From Nostoc sp. FACHB-152 (GTDB taxonomy: Bacteria > Cyanobacteriota > Cyanobacteriia > Cyanobacteriales > Nostocaceae): a DNA stretch of 41,447 nucleotides. Positions 1-8,409 of this stretch are shown here, in pieces. The first letter of the stretch is position 1, and each line of letters begins with the position of its first letter. The translations under genes and the position numbers were made by a program. The notes under the pieces are model-generated. The model saw nothing but the letters and a program-made list of their open reading frames with translations, made no database searches and had not been told where the DNA came from. The stretch lies in assembly GCF_014697475.1 (NCBI RefSeq), contig NZ_JACJRV010000063.1:1-41447 (forward strand). Direction: 5' to 3'.

Positions 1-169
1 CATCCAAGGGAAACTACAGTACACAACGTGTTAGATTTAACTCTCATTCTTCTGCTTAACTGTTTGTTACATACTTGTAAATTTTTCCGCCGACCTACTT
101 AAATATGATTTGATGGTGAAAATAGTTAATGTCTTTTCTTTACTGCGAATATAACTATTGCAATCTTAA

Positions 170-272
170 TAGGACTTACGCAAGAACTCTCTCAAACTCT
201 TATAACTTCGTGTCCTACCCTGCGGGAAACCGCTTGCGCGTCTACGTTTTTTCATAATTTTGCGTAGTCCTA
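170..272. mobile_element. MITE-like element with terminal inverted repeats
   Basis: A stretch of about 103 bp begins TAGGACTTACGCAA (170-183) and ends TTGCGTAGTCCTA (260-272), an inverted copy lacking one base. It is too short to encode a transposase. The outermost TA on each side could be a TA target duplication, as for IS630/Tc1-type elements; this is inference. Its interior (about 218-245) holds GC-rich sequence of the kind seen in Nostoc small dispersed repeats. It ends 15 bp from the stop codon of the leftward SUKH gene and could act as its 3' hairpin. Confidence 0.6.
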
Positions 273-287
273 TTTAAATCAAATTAG

Positions 288-878
288 CTACCAAATAAAA
301 CGGATTCCAGGATTGTATTTGAGAAATATTTCAATCATCTTTTCGTCTTGCTTATCTTTTTCATCTGTCACTAAAAAACCTTCATCATCAAGATAGCAGA
401 CTCCTGTTTCTAAGTAATCAGCTATAGTTAACATCATGCTTGTTAAGCTCTGATACATTAGAGAAATATCACCGTCATCAGCAATGTCAACTACTGGTGA
501 GGATAGCTGCTTGTGTTCATCGAGTAAAACTGCACAATGGGAACAGTTATCCCTGAGAAAAGGAAACAAACATTTGTTTTCATAGAGGTATGAATAATCT
601 GTTTCATGTGGATCAAAAAAAGCAGGAAAAATCTGCACTGCTTCATCTAATGGGAGAAAATGAAACACAGGATAAACAGTTGATTTCATTTCTTCCAAAG
701 TACCGTTTCTATATTGATAAAGCTCATAAATTTCTTCAGGAATTAGCCCTGGTAAATCTTTAGTTTGTTCTTGAATTTGTTCACGAGTCAGCCCAGGTAA
801 AAACGAAGCAGCAAACTCTGGTTGATATTGCTGCAACCAATTCATAATTCTCTCGATAGCTGCGGTTAATCCTGTCAT
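288..878 (-). CDS. SMI1/KNR4 (SUKH) family protein
   Basis: A 196-aa acidic soluble protein with no signal peptide or membrane segment. The N-terminal half carries the SUKH-type pattern of a Leu-Pro-rich turn (residues about 40-47, DLPGLIPEE) followed by an acidic helix ending YQYRNG, and then alternating beta segments. SUKH proteins are known as immunity proteins against polymorphic toxins and as regulatory proteins; many cyanobacterial copies stand alone with no known partner. No toxin gene is next to it here, so its role is open. It is transcribed leftward, divergent from the ferritin-like gene across 145 bp. The family call rests on the overall pattern and is moderately sure. Confidence 0.7.
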   Translation of the reverse strand: MTGLTAAIERIMNWLQQYQPEFAASFLPGLTREQIQEQTKDLPGLIPEEIYELYQYRNGTLEEMKSTVYPVFHFLPLDEAVQIFPAFFDPHETDYSYLYENKCLFPFLRDNCSHCAVLLDEHKQLSSPVVDIADDGDISLMYQSLTSMMLTIADYLETGVCYLDDEGFLVTDEKDKQDEKMIEIFLKYNPGIRFIW

Positions 879-1023
879 TGATGACCAAACCTCAATATCA
901 ATGCTTGTAGCTCAAATTATCACACCCATCACATCCCACTTTTTACCCGACTTTCACCGACTGACAAAAGCAGGTGCGATCGCTTAACTTATTGGAGAGA
1001 TCTAAAATTATGTGTAGCCAAAT

Positions 1024-1959
1024 ATGCTTAATACTCTTAGCCCACAAACTCAAGACTTAGCAAGTAAAACCTTTGCCCAGCCTGACTATTTCCAAACACA
1101 GCAGCGTATTTCCTCTTTAATAAATAATTATCTCAACCCCGAAAAGCTACAAAAACGCCTGGAAGATTTACCAGTACAGTGGCAAAATCCCCAAGCGCGT
1201 CCTTGGAAAACAATAGATTGGCAAGAAATTAACCGCAATCAAATTATCGGCATCAACGCAGAGGTGTTTCTATCCATTCTCATAGGTGCGATGGATACAG
1301 AAGCCCCCATACGCGGCTACACTCAAACTAGTCGTCAGTATTTAGAAAAGTTGCATCCGCAAATGGCGCGGTTTGTGGGTGGAACAGTGGGTGATGATAG
1401 GGAATTACTCGAACTTGGTTTGTGGGAAAAGGAAGAACGTCAGCACACACCAGCCTTAATTAAGGTTTACACCCAACTCACCGGCGAGAAAATTACGCCG
1501 AAATTCCGCACCGTCAGAGGCTATCTGCCTACAGATGATCCCCACGAAGATTTATATCGTCACGGCTTACATCGAGTAGCGACAGAATACGGTGCAACTT
1601 GTCTGTATTTGTGGCTGATGGCACATAGTACAGGCGCACTTCAGGATGTTCTCGAAGAACTACTCCAAGACGAAATCAACCACATGACAAAGTTTTGGGG
1701 ATTTGGGGTTTGGGCTTTTCCTGATACTTCATTGTGGCGCGTGGGCAGGACATTAATCAAAACGCGATCGCAAAATTACCAACGCAACAACCTCATCCGC
1801 ACTCTTCGTCGCATGATGGCTACTCTCAACTGGAGTGGTTGGTCACTTTCAAACAAAGCCAGCTTAATCTTTACTTTCACTTACACCATGCGCCGCCTCT
1901 GGATGTGGAACAACAGCCTCACCACAGAATATTTACAAACTTTATTCGGAACTAAGTAA
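1024..1959 (+). CDS. Ferritin-like di-iron carboxylate protein
   Basis: A 311-aa soluble protein with a complete set of di-iron ligands in a four-helix arrangement: E80, the first ExxH motif E138-R-Q-H141, E188, and the second ExxH motif E217-I-N-H220. The spacing resembles acyl-ACP desaturase and related ferritin-like oxidases, so an oxygen-dependent reaction on a lipid or similar substrate is plausible, but no substrate can be read from the sequence. The C-terminal 90 residues are basic and aromatic (many W and R), perhaps for membrane contact. It lies 52 bp upstream of uppS on the same strand, which hints at co-transcription. The fold and metal site are well supported; the activity is not assigned. 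Confidence 0.75.
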   Translation: MLNTLSPQTQDLASKTFAQPDYFQTQQRISSLINNYLNPEKLQKRLEDLPVQWQNPQARPWKTIDWQEINRNQIIGINAEVFLSILIGAMDTEAPIRGYTQTSRQYLEKLHPQMARFVGGTVGDDRELLELGLWEKEERQHTPALIKVYTQLTGEKITPKFRTVRGYLPTDDPHEDLYRHGLHRVATEYGATCLYLWLMAHSTGALQDVLEELLQDEINHMTKFWGFGVWAFPDTSLWRVGRTLIKTRSQNYQRNNLIRTLRRMMATLNWSGWSLSNKASLIFTFTYTMRRLWMWNNSLTTEYLQTLFGTK

Positions 1960-1992
1960 GAAGACGCGGAGATAGGTTGCAGGAGAAACAAT

Positions 1993-2020
1993 AACAAATA
2001 ACAAAGGACAAATGACAAAC
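1993..2020 (+). repeat. Heptad STRR array containing the uppS start codon
   Basis: Four contiguous heptads of the form RACAAAN (AACAAAT, AACAAAG, GACAAAT, GACAAAC). The ATG of uppS (2012-2014) spans the junction of units three and four. A good Shine-Dalgarno core, AGGAGA, lies at 1981-1986 upstream of the array, now 25 nt from the start. Confidence 0.8.
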
Positions 2021-2758
2021 ATACCACCCGACTTGAACCCCCAACACCTACCCCAACACGTCGCCGTCATTATGGATGGTAACGGTAGATGGGCAAATCA
2101 ACGAGGATTACCCCGCATTGCGGGACATCGCCAAGGTGCCAAAATACTCAAAGAATTGTTGCGCTGCTGCAAAGATTGGGGAATCAAAGCACTCACGGCC
2201 TATGCTTTCTCAACAGAAAATTGGCGACGACCGACAGAAGAAGTGGATTTTCTCATGCTGTTATTTGAAAAACTGCTGCGTCGGGAGTTGGCACAAATGC
2301 ATAAAGAAGGTGTGCGAATTTCCTTTATTGGTGATTTGTCAGCTTTACCTGATTCCTTACAAATGCAAATGCAGCGTTCAATGGCCGAGACATTAAATAA
2401 TCAGGCAATTCATTTTACAGTTGCAGTTAATTATGGCAGTCGTAATGAAATCACCAGAGTTTGCCGTCAAGTTGCCCAACTAGCGCAACAGGGCGAACTC
2501 AACCCTGAAGATGTGAACGAAAATCTCTTAGAACAACACCTCTATACAGCAGGCACTTCGGAACCAGATTTGCTAATTCGTACCAGTGGCGAAATGCGGT
2601 TAAGTAACTTTCTATTGTGGCAATTAGCCTATACAGAAATGTATTTTACCGATATTCTCTGGCCAGATTTTGATCGAGAAGCATTTCATCAAGCACTGTT
2701 GAGTTACCAAAAACGCGATCGCCGTTTTGGTGCAGTTAAAACTACACTATCAGCTTAA
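2012..2758 (+). CDS. uppS: Isoprenyl transferase (cis-prenyl diphosphate synthase)
   Basis: A 248-aa cytoplasmic enzyme of the undecaprenyl diphosphate synthase family, which condenses isopentenyl diphosphate onto farnesyl diphosphate to give the C55 lipid carrier for peptidoglycan and surface glycans. Family motifs are all present: MDGNGRWA near residues 21-28 with the catalytic Asp22, AFSTENW in the middle, and [15 protein letters not shown] followed by the WPDF/ERRFG-type C terminus (here DRRFG). The length matches the family. The N terminus before the core is short and is encoded by a heptad repeat array that also provides the ATG; the only strong ribosome-binding core is 25 nt upstream, with a weaker AAGGA 3 nt away. 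A WecA/TagO-type enzyme that would use the C55 phosphate is encoded 31 kb downstream. Confidence 0.95.
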   Translation: MTNIPPDLNPQHLPQHVAVIMDGNGRWANQRGLPRIAGHRQGAKILKELLRCCKDWGIKALTAYAFSTENWRRPTEEVDFLMLLFEKLLRRELAQMHKEGVRISFIGDLSALPDSLQMQMQRSMAETLNNQAIHFTVAVNYGSRNEITRVCRQVAQLAQQGELNPEDVNENLLEQHLYTAGTSEPDLLIRTSGEMRLSNFLLWQLAYTEMYFTDILWPDFDREAFHQALLSYQKRDRRFGAVKTTLSA

Positions 2759-2852
2759 ACTTGTGAAGTAGGTAAACAGAATTAAATTTAAAATGCAAAT
2801 CAAAGAAACCCTCTTATATCAAAGGTTTTAACTCCTACCTCCTGCCTTCTAC

Positions 2853-4733
2853 TTAAGTTCCTAACATTTGCAAGTTATGCAAAGTGGCATACATACCACC
2901 TTGTTGTAACAGTTCTTCATGGCTTCCCTGTTCGATTAATTCACCCCGCTTTAAGACAAAAATTCGATCCACATTGCGAATTGTCGATAGGCGGTGAGCA
3001 ATAATAATCGCAGTCCGTTTGATCAACAACTGATTTAGTGCCTGCTGAACTAAAGCTTCGGTATTCACATCTAAGCTAGCGGTGGCTTCATCTAATACTA
3101 AAATTTGCGGGTTACGAATGGCAGCACGGGCAAAGGCTAACAGTTGTTTTTGACCACTAGAAATATTCGTGCCACGTTCCCGCAGTTGAGTATTATAGCC
3201 TTGGGGTAATTCTTCAATAAATTGAGCAATGTTAGTGTTTTGTGCTGCTAACTCAATTTCGTCAAAGGTGTAGTGGTCTCCTAAAGTAATATTACTTTTA
3301 ACATCGCCAGCAAACAAAAAGCCTTCTTGTAAAATCACTGCCATGTAACGCCGCAATTCTGCCTGTGGTACATCTCTGATATCGACACCATCAATTAAGA
3401 TGCGTCCTTGGGTAGGTTCATAAAGACGACACAACAATCGAATTATCGAACTCTTACCCGCACCAGTGGGGCCGACTAATGCCACTTTTTCCCCAGGACG
3501 AATTACAAAGTCTAAATCTTTAATTACAAAATCATCGTCTTTGTAGGCAAACCAGACGTGTTCAAACCGAATTTCGCCTAATTCTGGTGCGGAGTTGAAA
3601 TTTTGTGATTCCATCTCCGCAATGATTTCGTCGATATAGCCGAAGGTATGATCAAAAACTGAGAAACGTTGATTGTTATAGTCGCGGATTTCTATCGGTT
3701 CATCTAAAATGTCGTTAATCCGTTCAATGGCAGTAAACCCAGCTTGAATTACTGTAAATTTTTCGGCAAAATCTCGCAACGGGTCGAATAAACGTTGGGC
3801 ATACAAAACAAACGCAGATAGGATGCCAAATGTCAAACTTTGCCCCATGAGCAACCAACCACCAGCCCACAATACACCTGCGATCGCTACTAGGCCAATC
3901 CATTCTAAAGTAGCTGAGACGGCAGAATCATAAAATATGGTTTGATCCATTTGCTCAATGTAGCGTTGGTTAGTGCTACGAAACAATTGGGCATTAGTTT
4001 TTTCCCGCCTAAACAGTTGCACTATATTAATGCCAACAATGTTTTCTTGTAGCTGGGAATTTAAAATTGACAGTTCTTCCCGCGCTTTGTAATTGGCTTT
4101 GCGATACTGTTGCTGAAACAGAATAATCAACCAAGTGATTGGTAGCAACATTAACAACAGCAAACCCGCCAGTTGCCATTGAATAGAAAACATAATCCCG
4201 ATAATCATCAACATAGAAAATATATCGGAGATTATGCCAATTGCCCCAGTAGAAAAGACATCGCCTAAGATTTCGACATCACTAGTAAGTCTGGTAATTA
4301 ATTTACCTACAGGTGTACGGTCAAAAAAGCGCACCGCTAGAGATGTCACATGAGAGAATAAATCTTGACGAATTGCGGCTGTGATATTCTGCCCTAACTT
4401 TTGTAATAGGTAGCCTTGAACACCAGTAAACATCAGCCGGATAATAATCGCCGCCAGGATTGATCCCTCTAAGATATTTAGCCCTTGCCACAAAGGGAGA
4501 TTCCTGAGAAACTCATAAGTGCTGGGTTCGTTGCGAATTAAAGATATAGCCTGTCCAATTAGTAGTGGTTGTATGGCATTAGAAAGGGCGATCGGCACCA
4601 GCAGTAACAATGCCAACGTTAGCAATTTAGTGTTGCGACGCGCATAGGGAACTAAACGCAAAAATAACCGCCAGTCATTGTTACGCCAACGGTCTCTTCT
4701 GTAAGATTTTTTCTGAGATTGGTAGATGCTCAT
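2853..4733 (-). CDS. ABC transporter, fused permease/ATPase (MsbA/MdlB type)
   Basis: A 626-aa half-transporter with an N-terminal exporter domain (about 35-335, about six membrane helices) and a C-terminal nucleotide-binding domain. Visible motifs are Walker A GPTGAGKSS (421-429), the signature ISSGQ (524-528, usually LSGGQ), Walker B ILVLDE (544-549) and the switch His580 (AHRLSTI). Such proteins work as homo- or heterodimers exporting lipids, peptides or drugs; the substrate cannot be told here. A linker of about 40 residues (345-385), rich in acidic residues, separates the two domains. The gene is divergent from the GNAT gene across 76 bp and has no obvious partner half-transporter nearby. 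Confidence 0.92.
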   Translation of the reverse strand: MSIYQSQKKSYRRDRWRNNDWRLFLRLVPYARRNTKLLTLALLLLVPIALSNAIQPLLIGQAISLIRNEPSTYEFLRNLPLWQGLNILEGSILAAIIIRLMFTGVQGYLLQKLGQNITAAIRQDLFSHVTSLAVRFFDRTPVGKLITRLTSDVEILGDVFSTGAIGIISDIFSMLMIIGIMFSIQWQLAGLLLLMLLPITWLIILFQQQYRKANYKAREELSILNSQLQENIVGINIVQLFRREKTNAQLFRSTNQRYIEQMDQTIFYDSAVSATLEWIGLVAIAGVLWAGGWLLMGQSLTFGILSAFVLYAQRLFDPLRDFAEKFTVIQAGFTAIERINDILDEPIEIRDYNNQRFSVFDHTFGYIDEIIAEMESQNFNSAPELGEIRFEHVWFAYKDDDFVIKDLDFVIRPGEKVALVGPTGAGKSSIIRLLCRLYEPTQGRILIDGVDIRDVPQAELRRYMAVILQEGFLFAGDVKSNITLGDHYTFDEIELAAQNTNIAQFIEELPQGYNTQLRERGTNISSGQKQLLAFARAAIRNPQILVLDEATASLDVNTEALVQQALNQLLIKRTAIIIAHRLSTIRNVDRIFVLKRGELIEQGSHEELLQQGGMYATLHNLQMLGT

Positions 4734-4809
4734 AATAGGAGCATTATATTAATTTTTTACTGGGACAAACACGCTTATTAATGTAACATTCATAGCTCTG
4801 CCCAATGAC

Positions 4810-5322
4810 ATGGTTGAGATAGAAACCTCAAGACTGCGACTTCGGCAGTTTATCCCCGATGACTTGGATGATTTATTTCGCCTTTACAGTGATGTAGAGG
4901 TAATGAAATATTTATTGCCCAGAAGCAAAGAACAAACACAAGCCAGCTTAAACAAACATATTCAACACTGGCAAGAATACAACTTTGGGATGTGGGCTGT
5001 CGTTCATAAGGATAGCGATAAATTAATTGGTCGCTGTGGACTGGGGTTTTTAGATAATACTCCAGAAGTGGAACTTGGCTACGTCTTGGATAAGTTTTAT
5101 TGGAACATGGGCTTAACGACAGAAGCCGCGATCGCTACCTTAAAATATAGCTTTGAAAAAGTTAAACTAAATCGCATAGTCGCCATAGCGCATCCGCAAA
5201 ACATCGCCTCAGTGCGTGTAATCCAAAAAGTCGGGATGAAATACGAAAAAAATGCCCGTTTCTACAACGTAGATGTAGTGTACTACGGACTAAATCGAGA
5301 AGACTGGCAACCTGATCAATAA
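4810..5322 (+). CDS. GNAT N-acetyltransferase, RimJ/RimL type
   Basis: A 170-aa protein with the GNAT fold of the RimJ/RimL branch. It starts with the typical ETSRLRLRQFIPDDLDDLF segment, has the central strand-helix GRCGLGFLD followed by LGYVLDKFYWNMGLTTEA, where the acetyl-CoA pyrophosphate loop lies, and ends with the HPQNIASVRVIQKVGMKY element typical of the family. It should transfer acetyl from acetyl-CoA to an amine, possibly a protein N terminus or a small molecule. Length and fold are normal. It is transcribed alone, followed by a repeat-rich spacer. Confidence 0.9.
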   Translation: MVEIETSRLRLRQFIPDDLDDLFRLYSDVEVMKYLLPRSKEQTQASLNKHIQHWQEYNFGMWAVVHKDSDKLIGRCGLGFLDNTPEVELGYVLDKFYWNMGLTTEAAIATLKYSFEKVKLNRIVAIAHPQNIASVRVIQKVGMKYEKNARFYNVDVVYYGLNREDWQPDQ

Positions 5323-5596
5323 AATGAGGTGATAGCTAACAGGTGACAGGTGATAGGGAATTTCCAAGAAATAAGTTATTCATCTTGTGGGGTGGGCATC
5401 TTGCCCGCCCTCAGGAAGGGACGGGTGAGGACACCCCGAAGTTTGCTCAACGGGGGGAACCCCCGCACGCAACTTCTCTCCATCCCACAAGAAAATTTTG
5501 GATATTTTTTTACTTGGAAGTCCCTAGAGTCAAAAGTCTTTTGGTACCTTAAACACCTTGGTTATTGCTATATCAAAGAAAAACAGTGAGTAATCT
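5323..5596. repeat. Repeat-rich convergent spacer
   Basis: Spacer between the convergent GNAT and histidine kinase genes. It contains GC-rich inverted segments, such as GTGGGCATCTTGCCCGCC near 5391-5409 and a GGGGGGAACCCCC hairpin near 5452-5464, of the type found in many copies in Nostocales genomes. Short reading frames in it are made of this repeat and look non-coding. Confidence 0.6.
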
Positions 5597-7504
5597 TTAT
5601 TTCCTCTCCTCTGATTCCCTGTCCCTCAACTGACCATTTTCCGATTCTTCAACTACCAAGTTAGGAATTACAATCGTAAACTCTGCGCCCTGTCCTGGTA
5701 CAGAAACACAGTTTAATTCGCCACGGTGATTTTTAACCACAACTTGATAGCTAACAGATAATCCCATACCAGTACCTTTACCTACAGGCTTAGTAGTAAA
5801 GAAAGGGTCGAATATGCGTTTGGATACTTTTTCAGCCATACCAGGGCCATTGTCAATAATGGAAATCATGACGCGATCGCCTGCTTGTAAGCAAGTAGAA
5901 ATCCGAATTTGGGGATTAGCAATCCTCACTTCTTCCAAAGCATCAATTGCATTTGTTAACAGATTCATAAACACCTGATTTATTTGTCCAGGATGGCATT
6001 TTATCTTTGGTAAATCGCCGTAATCTTTAATTACCTGAATTCCTGGAGATTCTGGTTTAGCTTTCAAACGATTTTGCAGTAGCAGCAAAGCATTATCAAT
6101 ACCTTCATGGATATTTACCAACTTCATGCCTTCTTCATCAAGGCGTGAGAAATTCCGCAAAGATAGAACAATTTGACGAATACGTTCTGCCCCCGTATTC
6201 ATTGAATCTAATACTTTAGGCAAATCTTGCCGAATAAAATCTAAATCAATGTCGTAAATTTCCTTGTGAACTTCTGGTGTTAGCAAAGAAGAATGCTGTT
6301 GATAAAGTTCCAATAAGTACAGTAAGTCATTAACATATTCATTAGCGTGTTTCACATTACCATAGATGAAATTAACCGGATTATTAATTTCGTGGGCGAT
6401 ACCCGCTACTAACTGTCCTAAACTAGACATTTTTTCTGACTGGATGAGTTGCGCCTGAGTGTGTTGCAGTTCTAATAGTGCTGCCTCTAACTGCTGGGCT
6501 TTTGCTCTAAATTTGGCTTCTGATTTCCTTAAAGCATTTTCTGTACGCTGTCGTTGGAGTTCTGCTTGTTTACGAACTGTAATATCCTTGCAAATTCCCA
6601 CAAAATACATCACATTCCCACTAATATCTTTAATGGCTGAGGAGTAGCAACTGTGCCAATGCCAACTACCATTCTTGTGTTTAATGCGATATTCTATGGG
6701 GTCTTGTTGTTTGCCTGTGTTTAAAATTTGGTTGAAATATTCTCTACAGGCTAAAACATTTTCAGTATGTAAAAAAGAGACAAAAGGTTGACCTTCTACT
6801 TCTGTCACTTCATGTCCTAAAATCTCATTCCAGTTAAGTGATACATAAGAAAAAACACCATCAGGGGTGAGCGCAAAAATAATATTATTGGCCTTTTCTA
6901 CAATGCTACGAAATTTATCATCACATTGAATGAAAGCACTTTGAACTATGTGAGTTACATCCCTTACCAGCACTACAATTTCTGGTGCTGATAATGGTAA
7001 TAATCTAACTTCAAAATGAGTCTGTCCTTCTGCTGATGGCAAGCTATATGTAAAACTTACTAATGATTGAGTTTGTAATACTTGATTGATTGCTTGCTTA
7101 AAACGAACTACTACAGAACTTGGAAAATAATTTAGTAATTGCCGCCCTTGAAATTCTAATGATTCCTGAGACAAATTAGGAATTTTACTGGATTGGTAAT
7201 CTAAAATAACACCATCAGTATTTATGCGAAAGTATGCATCGGCAAGCAAATTCCAAATCGCTTGTATTTCGGAAGTTTTTTGGCGTAATTTCTCTTCCGC
7301 TTCTTGCCGTTTATTAACTTCTATTTCCAGTTGTTGTAGTGCATTATTTAATGCTATTGTTTGGTTTTCAATCTTTGTTTCTAGTTCCGTATAATTAGCA
7401 TCTGTTATTGCTAATATTCTCGACTTACGCCCACTATGTTTTGTTCTAATGTGCGGACTGTTATTGATTTCGTGAGTTAAATTCTGCACCCTTTCAAAAA
7501 ACAC
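5597..7504 (-). CDS. Soluble PAS-PAS sensor histidine kinase
   Basis: A 635-aa kinase without membrane helices, so probably cytoplasmic. Order: N-terminal coiled coil (about 35-80), PAS domain 1 (about 80-190), PAS domain 2 with PAC motif (about 195-315, ending VGICKDITVRKQAE), a coiled-coil linker, then HisKA with phospho-accepting His371 in AGIAHEINNP, and an ATPase domain with N-box NQVFMNLLTNAIDAL, G1 IIDNGPGM, F-box DPFFTTKPVGKGTGMGLS. All catalytic elements are present. The N-box and HEINNP style match kinases common in cyanobacteria. No response regulator gene is adjacent, so it is an orphan kinase with unknown partner and unknown PAS ligand; no cysteine or histidine pattern points to haem or flavin. 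Confidence 0.93.
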   Translation of the reverse strand: MFFERVQNLTHEINNSPHIRTKHSGRKSRILAITDANYTELETKIENQTIALNNALQQLEIEVNKRQEAEEKLRQKTSEIQAIWNLLADAYFRINTDGVILDYQSSKIPNLSQESLEFQGRQLLNYFPSSVVVRFKQAINQVLQTQSLVSFTYSLPSAEGQTHFEVRLLPLSAPEIVVLVRDVTHIVQSAFIQCDDKFRSIVEKANNIIFALTPDGVFSYVSLNWNEILGHEVTEVEGQPFVSFLHTENVLACREYFNQILNTGKQQDPIEYRIKHKNGSWHWHSCYSSAIKDISGNVMYFVGICKDITVRKQAELQRQRTENALRKSEAKFRAKAQQLEAALLELQHTQAQLIQSEKMSSLGQLVAGIAHEINNPVNFIYGNVKHANEYVNDLLYLLELYQQHSSLLTPEVHKEIYDIDLDFIRQDLPKVLDSMNTGAERIRQIVLSLRNFSRLDEEGMKLVNIHEGIDNALLLLQNRLKAKPESPGIQVIKDYGDLPKIKCHPGQINQVFMNLLTNAIDALEEVRIANPQIRISTCLQAGDRVMISIIDNGPGMAEKVSKRIFDPFFTTKPVGKGTGMGLSVSYQVVVKNHRGELNCVSVPGQGAEFTIVIPNLVVEESENGQLRDRESEERK

Positions 7505-8409
7505 TTTTATTTACCTGTTATCTAAAAACTTATTTTTAAAAACCTAAAAAATCATGCTTTATTTATTAGTAACTAAATTTTGAATCAAATTGTGGATACC
7601 AACCAAACTAATAAATTGTTTCAGACTTTGCTAAAACTTGAATTTGGAAAAAATATGCACTATTTCACCCTTTAAACCAAAATCTCAGACAAAAATAGAT
7701 TTTTTGCTCCAACTAATCAATTCTGATGTCTAAATTTTTCTACAATCAATTATTTATTGTTAATTTTTTTTACAAGAAAGTAGATAATAAAAATTTGCTG
7801 TTATGGCATTGTGAATATCACTTCAGCAAGCTTGCACAAGGATGAAAAACCACAATTTACAAGTATTTATTTAAGTAAATAAGAATTTAACACAATTTAT
7901 TTATTATAAAAATCAATTATGATTAAATTTTTAATCACTATGTTTAATTATTTCTTAAACTCAAGTACTTCCAAGGTAGATGCAAATATCAGCAGGAATT
8001 TAATTTGCTCAATAATTTTAATTTTTAACTTTTATAGCTGTAGTTCTTTTAAAGATAAAATTTATACCCTGAAATCAGTAGACAGCAGACGACTAAGAAT
8101 TTTAGGTAAAAGGCACACCATATATTGATACTAATGTTCTTATACTTTTCGCAATCAAGTTAAACTATGGTCTTGTATCTAATAAGATTCGAGCAATAAA
8201 GATTTTTAGTACTTTTTGGGTATCTCCTGATTTTGATAGAAAATCCTGTCATCAAGGTTTGATTCAGAATAAGTATCTGTTTAGTTTGGAATACTACCCC
8301 TACAACTAGATGCTGAACAATGACCACAAAGCATTAAATTAAAAGCTGCTACGGGCAATTTTTATGTTATAAGGCTTACATAAATTTTATTTTTAACCAC
8401 AACTAATGT
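7505..8409. other. AT-rich intergenic region, 905 bp
   Basis: Divergent spacer between the leftward histidine kinase and the rightward GTPase unit. It is strongly AT-rich with many A/T runs. A 69-codon frame at 7919-8128 has no recognisable family and composition like its surroundings, so I do not call it. No tRNA or clear hairpin was seen. The promoters of both flanking transcription units should lie here, but no confident boxes could be assigned by eye. Confidence 0.5.

Noticed and set aside
5343-5589. Two overlapping short frames after the GNAT gene
   Set aside because: They run through a GC-rich dispersed repeat in different frames and lack any protein-like conservation.
7919-8128. 69-codon frame in the AT-rich gap before the GTPase unit
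   Set aside because: No family, no ribosome-binding site, and composition like the surrounding non-coding sequence.
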